Source of the DNA: Sorex araneus
Taxonomy: Eukaryota; Chordata; Mammalia; Eulipotyphla; Soricidae
Length of the DNA: 64,000 bases
Reading direction: 5' to 3'
Assembly: GCF_027595985.1 (NCBI RefSeq)
Contig: NC_073305.1
Coordinates: 121,581,739-121,645,738 of the forward strand
Under the pieces are notes generated by a model, which was given only the letters and a program-made list of their open reading frames with translations, had not been told where the DNA came from and made no database searches. The position numbers and the translations under genes are program-made. This document shows, in pieces, positions 56,341-64,000 of the stretch (positions are counted from its first letter, which is position 1; each line of letters begins with the position of its first letter).

Positions 56341-57014
56341 TGTCCTTAAAGAATCTCATCAGAAAAACATCAATTATTTGAATCTCAAATCAACTCTCTA
56401 TGGGTTTAATTTTACAAATAAGAAAAATTCACTAAAGATAAATGTTCCAATACAGTAACTACATCTAGTCAGACCACAGTACATGTAAATCTTAATCTTT
56501 CTTATTGTCTTTTAAGAAATACATTTATATTTTTATTTTGGACATAATAGTTTGTTAAATCAGTTTGTTTTCATCTTCATTTATTGCAAACTCTTAAGGG
56601 GAAATAACATTGTTATTTTCAATGTGACATAGAGAACTATAGAATATTAGAAAAATGAGTGAGTGTGGGATATTGACAATGATCTTTTGGAGATTTGGTC
56701 AGGTTTGGAGATTGTTATATTCATAGACATGCGTATGCATGTATTCATATTCACCCAGATAGACATAGAGGTAACATAGTTGAGATAGGTTGAAATCAAA
56801 ATCATACACTGAAAATAATGCTGTTCACTGAGTAAATATCAAAAACCCTTTTTTACAATGTCCTTAAAATATAAATCACATATGTATACATGCATATATA
56901 ATACTGATTTTCACACACAGAACACTAAATGAAAACACTATCACTTTATCAGTGATTATAATATCGATTCATGTAAAGAATAGAAATTCATATTTCCTAA
57001 TATCAAAATGAATT
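56341..57014. other. Unassigned AT-rich spacer
   Basis: No gene or repeat family recognised. Confidence 0.5.
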
Positions 57015-57200
57015 TGGGAAAAATTCAGTACAACTGGTAGAGTTCTTGCCTTCCTTATAGCTGATCTGGGTTTAGTCTGGCATCACACATGCTCCGCCAG
57101 GTACTTTCTGGCAGTTATCCCTCGGGACAGAGCCAGGAGTAAGCCATAAGCACAACCAAATAAGCCCTCACCCTCCAAAAATAAAAAAATAAATAAAATT
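57015..57200 (+). mobile_element. Old tRNA-type SINE, sense
   Basis: Head remnant ACTGGTAGAGTTCTTGCC, body ATGCTCCGCCAGGTACTTTC and ACAGAGCCAGGAGTAAGCC, tail AAATAAAAAAATAAATAAA. Confidence 0.75.
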
Positions 57201-59044
57201 TGGGTTAATATTCACTTTCAAATACAGTAGAGAAAACTCATAATTTTTAAATAAAAAATTAAACTTTGAAATGTGACAGGTGAGCATTTTGATTGGCAGG
57301 TAACATATATTTAGCTGTAATACAAAACCAAGTAGTTCTTGATGGGCTATACAGACTAATTACAGAATAAGTTCAGGGCCTGATGCATGTTGGCCCATGC
57401 ATCCTTTGGGCTTTGTGTTTGGTCATAATATGTTTTTATTTTATATGTAGTCTATCCTCACCCCTTAAGATGACTTTATGATACATGAACAGATTAACAC
57501 AATTTTGACATGCATTAGTATAAAAAGTTCATGTTTTAGGAGCATAATTTTTACCCTTACTTGGATAAGAAAGATAGTTATAATTTTAAAACTTTACCAC
57601 TTTCTTACAGCTAAATATGCACACACAAAAAAATCTTCATCCATTTCCTACAAGCGAACAATCCTGTTGAAATCAGCACCTTCTGATCATTCTGACTCCT
57701 TATAATTTGACAAGGCAGCTTCAAACCACTCTAAGGGTCCAAGATGTTTAAAAGTTCAGCTTTTACCAACACTTGGATGCCATGGCTAAGAATGTTACCA
57801 ATATTATAGTACTAAATGGCTTTCTAAGTGACTTCATATATTAGGTAAGAGGCCTTCTTGATGCCTGAAAGTCTCTTTATCTATATAAATTTTCCTACAT
57901 AAGTTAATGTCATAAGTTAATGTATCCAAAATGGCTTCTTGAAATGCGACTCTATTAGCTGGAAGGATAGAACACTGTTCCATTAACCTATGAGAGGAAT
58001 TACTTAGCAACGTCCTTAGGGAATGAACACCAATAAATAAATTTTGATAAGGAAGTAAAATAAAATATCACTAAACTTTTTAAGAATGTATTTTGTCCAA
58101 TCAAATGGGTCCAGGAAGGTCAATCTAAAATTAAGTGGAAAGGAACTTTAGATGAAGAAGAGGTAATGATGAGATCATACCAAAGACAAAAAATTTGTTC
58201 TGAAAGTTTAACTGGACTCTATACTGTAAGTATTCTTTATTGAACCTTTTTATGTGGATTCGCTCTTATATCCAGATTCACTCTCATCTGCATCTACTTC
58301 TCTGTAAAATAGGAATAATATTGATTCTACATTATCACAGATAACTCTGGAAATGACATGTGTAAAGCGTTTTAAAGCTTATTATTTAAAAAAATTTAAC
58401 ATTTTTGTAGAGTTGCATTAATATTGCAGTAGACTCTCCAAGCATCTCCTCCACTTTGAAAATTTATATTACTTTTATGAATTATTCATGGTACCAAAAG
58501 CCAATGCTCTGAAAAGAAAATATATAAAATTAGTTTGTACAGTGTTTTATTTTCTGAAGCATGATCAAAAGTGCTTGATTTTTATATTTCCATCAACCTA
58601 GTTAAATATCTGAAGTCTTTCTTCCTATGTTAGAGAATGATTTTCAAACCAAATATAAACATCTGCCCTCAATTTTCATTTCTAACAAATGAATATATAT
58701 ATATTTTAAATTATGTTGCAGGGTATATTTTGCACTCCTTGTAGATGATAAATAAATTCTTCAGGTTCTTCCCATCGCTAGCTATTGGAAGCTCTTATTG
58801 TTGTTTGAATATTATGAAAATACACAAGTGTCTCTGGGAGACATAACCACACACACATTTTTATTTGTTAGCTCCCTGTAGTCCAGAGTGACTATAAGGA
58901 AACTTCTCTGAAAGGAATTCAGGATAAGGTTTTTCTCCTTAATTTCACTGATATTCCATATATACCCTCACAGTTATTTCTAATTCTTTGGATCAGGCCA
59001 CAGAGACACGTGTGTGCAAAAGTCTTCACCCATTTAAAAATGAT
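57201..59044. other. Unassigned AT-rich DNA, 1.8 kb
   Basis: No gene, RNA gene or recent repeat recognised; a short TATATATA run occurs near 58,694-58,704. Confidence 0.5.
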
Positions 59045-59205
59045 CCAGCTGTGCTCAGGACTTAGTCCTGACACTGAGCTTAGGGATCACTCCTGGTGCG
59101 GCTCAGGGAACCACAGGAACAAATGAGGTCAATCTAAAATTGTGTGTCAGTTGTGTGCAAGGCAAAAGCCATACATGTTGTACTATTGCCCTGTCTTTCT
59201 TGATC
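59045..59205 (-). mobile_element. Old tRNA-type SINE, antisense
   Basis: Has GTGCTCAGGACTTAGTCCTG, GGGATCACTCCTGGTGCGGC and a head-like TGTGTGCAAGGCAAAAGCC. Confidence 0.75.
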
Positions 59206-59804
59206 CTTCTTTAAATCAAAATTTTATGTGACTAATATTTTCTTCAATTTAGAAGCTACAGTGGTGGCTTACTTGGGTATATGCTCTCCTATACTGCACT
59301 CAGTCCCTTTCTTTTTCTTTCCTTTTCCAGCAGGCAGAAAAGGAAGCTTTTGTATTTCAATTCCAGTTCATTTTTCTTTCCTTTTGAGAAACAACCATGC
59401 CTGTTTTGTGTTTGAAGTCCCTTATATGCACACAAAAGGGAATAAATAATGCAGAAATAACTCAGTAATTACTCAATTAAATCTAGTAAAATTAAAAGAA
59501 CGTAAGATAACTTCCCCTTTTGCCACCAATCAACAATCTAAATATATATGTATGTACATACCAAAAAAAACTCTTAAAATGTGCATTTACTTGATGTCTT
59601 GTGTTCTGATAATCATTATTCCAATTGAACTTTTAGCATAATTATCAGTCGCTCAATAATTTGCTTCTTTCTACATCATTTGATCTCCTTTCTACACAAT
59701 TTTCATGCTTTTACTATTATGTAATATGCTCTTATTTTTCAGTATAAGCTCTATTAACGCTTTCCATTCTTTATTTTGTGGTTTTTGTCTTGTTCAATTT
59801 TGTT
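59206..59804. other. Unassigned AT-rich spacer
   Basis: No gene or repeat family recognised. Confidence 0.5.
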
Positions 59805-59985
59805 TTGATTTTTGTGGGGGCCACACGCTTTGGTACTCAGGCTTACTCTTAAGACTCTGAATTTAGGGCTGAATTCTAGTTTGGCTCAGGGGTGCTTGTG
59901 GGGTTGGCAGATGAAACTTGCATCAGGCGTGTGCAAGGCGAGTACCCGGGTAGATGTACTATCTCTTTGCCCCTCTCTCTTGTTA
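59805..59985 (-). mobile_element. Old tRNA-type SINE, antisense
   Basis: Has TGTGGGGGCCACACGCTTTG, TTGGCTCAGGGGTGCTTGTG and GTGTGCAAGGCGAGTACCCG. Confidence 0.75.
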
Positions 59986-60789
59986 ATTTTTTCTCCCCCA
60001 ACTTATTCAAAACGTTACTTTTAATCAAGTGTACCTGTCAGGTCTTTTTATTTTTCTTTCTCTTTGCTGAGATTACGATCCCCCATCTCCTTATGCAGGT
60101 TATGCAATGTCTCCATTAGAATTTGAAAATACATTTTAAATTTTTATTTTAAATTGCAACATGTGTTGTCTTAAATCTAGTATTTTGCATTGCTTTGTCT
60201 TCATGATATTATTCTATCTTGAATTTTTATGTGTCCTATAATTATTTCTCGAATGAAACAGTCTTTATAGAACAGAGGGATCTGAGGAAAATCCTATTTC
60301 CAATCTATAATGTGAATATTTCTTTCATGAAGATGCCTTGTCTGGAAATTTTAAATAATTCTAGTCAGTAATTGAGTTCAGTTTAAGATTTTTAGATCTA
60401 CAATTTTATGATATATATAGTATGCTTCATTATTTTCTAACATGTTTTTATGGGGATCTGGTGACAAGAAGATTTTACTTTGCATTTAAGCAGATTCTCA
60501 GTTCTCAGTCATTCTGCATATTAGCTAGTTTCTTCTAACAAATTTTGCACTTTCCACTGATGTTGATATTTATTCAGTTCTGCATATCAATATAGCTCTA
60601 TGTACTTGGAAATATAAATACATGTTAAATAATACAAAGAGTATGATCAGAGGATATAACAATGTTTTTGTCCTTTAAAATGTTCTTGTACAAATTATGG
60701 ATTATATTTTTACTCTACTGTCTGCATGACTTACCTAAAGAAATAGAGAGTAAGAAGTGAAAATGCTAGGTTATGTGAAAGATCTATTC
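59986..60789. other. Unassigned AT-rich DNA, may be L1-flanking
   Basis: No gene seen. The later part could belong to the L1 that is clear from 60,790 on. Confidence 0.4.
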
Positions 60790-62275
60790 CTAATATTTTT
60801 AGGTGTCACAATGTTGCTTTTATAGAAGTTGAACCAAGTTACGTTCCTTCTAATAGTAGATAAGGTTATCATTCTCTGCAAATCCCACCTGCACCAGTTG
60901 TTTCTGGTACTTTTGATGTATGGCATACTTATTAGTAAGAACTGGAAATTTCATTCTGATTTGCATTTTCCTGAAATAAAGTGATGAAAATAACTTATTA
61001 TGTACATTTGAGTCATCTCTATATTTTCTTAGTGTGGGGTGTCTGCTTAGTTCATCTCCAAAGTTTTTTATGTGGTTCTGTTGGTTTCTAAATGTTGTAA
61101 TGATTTATAATTTTTGGACATAAGCAATTTTTCAGATGTGTGGTGAGTGAATGTTTTCTCAAACTCAGTAGTCTTTTTACTGTAGTCATTGTTTATTTTA
61201 TATCAAAGAAACTTTAGTTTTATATAGTCACTTTTGCTTTAGAATAATATTTTTGAAGTCAGTATCATAAAAGTTTTTGTCTATATTTGCCTATATACTA
61301 TAAATTTAGATATGATATTAGGTATTAAATTCATTTAAATTAATATTTATGCATGTTATATGATAGTAGTGCATAATAGTTTAAGTTTGGTTGTCCAGTT
61401 TTCCCAATACTATTCATTGAAAAGGCTGTCCTTTCTCATACTTTATGTACCTAGTTACTTTGTATAATAGTAGTGTTTCTTAAAACTGAGGTATTTTTCT
61501 GGGTTCTCATTTATATTTTATTGTTCTGAGACTCTAGCTTCATCCAGTACCACACAGTTTTGATTACTATAGCATTATAGTATCATTTACAGTCAGGCAA
61601 ATAATTATCTTCCTGTCTTCTGTCAGGATTGATTTTATTTTTTGGAATTCTTAAACTTTATATAAATTTTAGCACTATTTGTTCCATAAGCCTAGGAATT
61701 GGCATGGGACATTTGATGGACACTGCATTGAATCTGTAAATTGCTTTGTGTATTATTGTCATTTTTAAATCTTTATTCTTCAAATCTATCCTAGTGTCTT
61801 CTTTGTCCCTTAATAGTAATCAAGAGTTTTCATTGCATATGCATTTTTCTGATTTGTTGAGTAAACCCAAAAGTATATGGTTAGGGGGAGCTTTTGAAAA
61901 TTATATTTTAAAATATTTCTCTTCTATCTCACATTGGAGCGATAGCGCAGTGGGTAGAGCGTTCACCCGCTTTTGTTCAATTTCTCCGCCCCTCTCAGAG
62001 AGCCCAGCAAGCTACCAAGAGTATCTCGCCCACATGGCAGAGTCTGGTATTCTATATGCCAAAGACAGTAACAACCAGTCTCACAATAAGACGTTACTGG
62101 TGCCTGCTGGAGCAAATTGATGAGCAACAGGATGACAGTGACAGTGATGTCATATAGAATTACAATCGAATTCTGTATATTTATTGTGTACTTTGACACT
62201 AGCCTATAGAGAATTATATATCTAAGGGTGTTTTTGGTGGAGTCTGCAATATTATGGCATCTGCAAAGTGTTATG
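60790..62275 (-). mobile_element. Old L1 ORF2, antisense, interrupted by a family B SINE
   Basis: Recognisable antisense ORF2 order: GTTGAACCAAGTTACGTTCC, TTCTGATTTGCATTTTCCTG, GGTTGTCCAGTTTTCCCAAT, CTAGGAATTGGCATGGG. It resumes after the SINE with TTTTTGGTGGAGTCTGCAAT and GGCATCTGCAAAGTG, the RT active-site region. Badly decayed. Confidence 0.75.
61934..62150 (+). mobile_element. Family B RTE-derived SINE, sense
   Basis: Head shortened (GGAGCGATAGCGCAGTGGGT), then TCAGAGAGCCCAGCAAGCTA, an internal deletion around the GCTACCCGTGGC word, then AAGACGTTACTGGTGCCTGC and a GACAGTGACAGTGATG tail. Inserted into the surrounding L1. Confidence 0.9.
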
Positions 62276-62449
62276 GGGTGATATCCAATTTGATTCCTTT
62301 ATTTTAATTCCCAGAAGTGATATTACTAGGTCATATGGAAGCTCAATTTCTAGCTCTTTGAGGAGAATCCCTTTCTTCCTGCCTTCATGTCAGTACTGGC
62401 TAATCTTGTTCTTTTGGATATGTGCAAGTCTTTGTGGTATGAGCTGATA

Positions 62450-63720
62450 TATACTTATTGTTTTGATTTTCATCTATCTATGTAGAACAATTTTTTCATG
62501 AATTTTGAGTCATTTATACTTTTTCTTTGAGGAAGCTTCTTTTCATTTCTTCTTCCTAGTATTTTGGATGAGGTTGGATTTTTTTTTTCTTGTAAAGTTC
62601 TATCAGTGCCACTTAGTAGCACAATTTGAAGTTGGGGAAGTCATGCCTCCCATCTACTATTTCCCAAGAATTTTTATAACTATTTGTGGGGGGTTATTGT
62701 TCCATATGAATTTTAGGAATACTCTATTTCTTTGAAAACATTTATGGGTATCCATATAGGGACTGCATTTAATCTGTATAAAGCTTTGGGAAGTATATTC
62801 ATTTTGACAATGTTAATCCTCCCGATCCAGGAAGCAGGGGATATGTCTCCATTTCCTCTTTTCCTTTTATATTTCTAGAAGTAGTGTTTTATAAGTCATT
62901 TATTTATTTATTTTTGTATTGGTAATTCACTTCTTTTGTTAAGCTGATTCTGAGTGAGGACTTTGATTAACTGAGACATGATTGTGAATGACATTTTTTT
63001 CCCCTAATTTCTCTTCTTTTTTAAATTATTTTTATTTAGGAAAGCCATGGATTTTGCAGTACTGATTTTGTAAACTGCCACTTTGCTATACAAATCTATT
63101 ACACCTAGGAGCTTTTTTGTACAGTCTTTAGGATTTTCTAAGTATAGTAGCATGCCATCTACAAATAATGAAAGCTTGATCTTTTCCATTTCTACCTAAC
63201 TGCATTGCAAGTATTTCTATACTATTTTTAATAGGCATGGTGAAAGTAGGGAACCTTGTCTTGTGCCCAATCTTAGGGGGAAAGATTTTACATTTTACCC
63301 ATTGAGAAGAATTCTTGCTCTGGACTTGTGGTAGATGGTTTTGACTATACATAGGAAAATTCCTTCAACTCCCATTTTGTTGAGAGTTTTTATCACAAAG
63401 GGTTACTAGATCTTGTCAAATTCTCTCTGCATATATTGATGTGATCATATGGTTTTTAACTTTTATCAATATGGTGTATTATATGGTTTGGCATGCAAGT
63501 GTTAAACTATCCCTGCATCTCCAGGATGAATCCTACATGGCCAGGTATAATATTTTTGATGAATATTTTGATGAGTTTTTGAATTCTATTTGCAGGTATT
63601 TCAAATCCCTTTAATAGCTCTTTCTTGCCTATTTACTATAGTAAGGAATTTCAATATGATGTCAAATGGTAGTGTTGAGAGTGGATATCCTTATCTTGTA
63701 TCTGATAATAGAAAACTTAG
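62450..63720 (-). pseudogene. L1 ORF2 remnant with destroyed active site
   Basis: Small open pieces give KIKLSLFVDGMLLYLENPK and [20 protein letters not shown]. Motif C at about 63,154-63,165 reads FVDG where FADD is expected. Many stops and frameshifts. Confidence 0.75.
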
Positions 63721-63878
63721 TTTTGGGGCCATACTTGACTGTTCAAAGCCTATCCCATTCTGTGCATAGGGATATCTCTTGGTACTGCTCTGGGACTATG
63801 TGTAGTGCTTTGGATTAAACCTGGGCAAGCCAAGTGCAAGGCAGGTTCCATAAACACTTTGCCATCTCTCTGACCCAA
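63718..63878 (-). mobile_element. Old tRNA-type SINE, antisense, inside the L1
   Basis: Starts TTTTGGGGCCATACTTGACT and ends with head-like CCAAGTGCAAGGCAGGTTCC and GCCATCTCTCTGACCC. Confidence 0.75.
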
Positions 63879-64000
63879 GAATTTCCAACTATTGCATTGA
63901 ATATAATGTTATCTCTTGTTAAATGATTTATAGCCTCAATTATAAAGTTTCTTATATTCCCATTTTAATCATCAAAAGGATAGAATTTGTTGAATACATT

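Larger units (their letters stand above)
62280..64000 (-). mobile_element. Old L1, antisense, running off the window edge
   Basis: Starts again at the C-terminal ORF2 region (AAGTGATATTACTAGGTCAT, ATATGTGCAAGTCTTTGTGG). It proceeds through CCTCCCGATCCAGGAAGCAG to the RT palm, so it is a second L1 rather than a continuation of the one at 60,790. An old SINE interrupts it at 63,718. Confidence 0.8.

Noticed and set aside
1-64000. CRISPR arrays, phage, plasmid or bacterial defence systems
   Set aside because: No regularly spaced repeat array, operon-like coding or ribosome binding site exists. The DNA is plainly vertebrate, with SINE and LINE insertions.

Overview
The window looks like AT-rich, gene-poor mammalian DNA, most likely from a shrew of the genus Sorex. 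Three sequence signs point there: many copies of a tRNA-headed SINE that I associate with Sorex genomic sequence, a LINE-1 family with many broken copies, and three copies of an RTE-clade LINE whose reverse transcriptase resembles nematode RTE-1. I recall a published report of exactly such an element in the common shrew, interpreted as horizontal transfer from parasitic nematodes (Dunemann and Wasmuth, 2019, from memory). I found no convincing host protein-coding gene, no real tRNA or rRNA gene and nothing prokaryotic. Every long open reading frame I could interpret is LINE protein debris, simple-repeat translation or a chance frame.

Layout: 1-3,065 holds an antisense RTE copy cut by the window edge. 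3-27 kb is a scatter of tRNA-SINEs (family A), RTE-derived short elements (families B and C), old L1 pieces and microsatellites. 26.3-31.0 kb is a nested stack: an ancient sense L1 was split by a short L1-ended element, which was itself split by RTE copy 2. 31.9-38.1 kb is a nearly complete antisense L1 carrying a second L1 inside its ORF1; a third L1 follows at 38.6-39.7 kb. 39.8-40.7 kb is a family C element split by a solo LTR. 41-46 kb holds more B, C and L1 pieces. 47.5-50.7 kb is RTE copy 3, inverted internally and bounded by a perfect 14-bp target duplication. 50.7-60.8 kb is mostly unassigned AT-rich DNA with old SINEs and an old L1. 60.8-64.0 kb is old antisense L1.

The elements form interacting families. 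The RTE probably supplied the enzymes for its short derivatives. Family B joins a tRNA-like Pol III head to RTE 5' untranslated sequence and the RTE 3' end. Family C joins a GC-rich head to a longer RTE 5' stretch and the same 3' end. Their tails are short tandem repeats rather than poly(A). The L1 family probably mobilised the A-tailed family A SINEs. No copy could encode a working protein, so the autonomous sources lie elsewhere in the genome.

Boundaries marked by target-site duplications are good to a few bases. Boundaries of old elements are approximate, to within about 20-50 bases. Stretches called unassigned may hold old repeats or conserved noncoding DNA that cannot be recognised without alignment.
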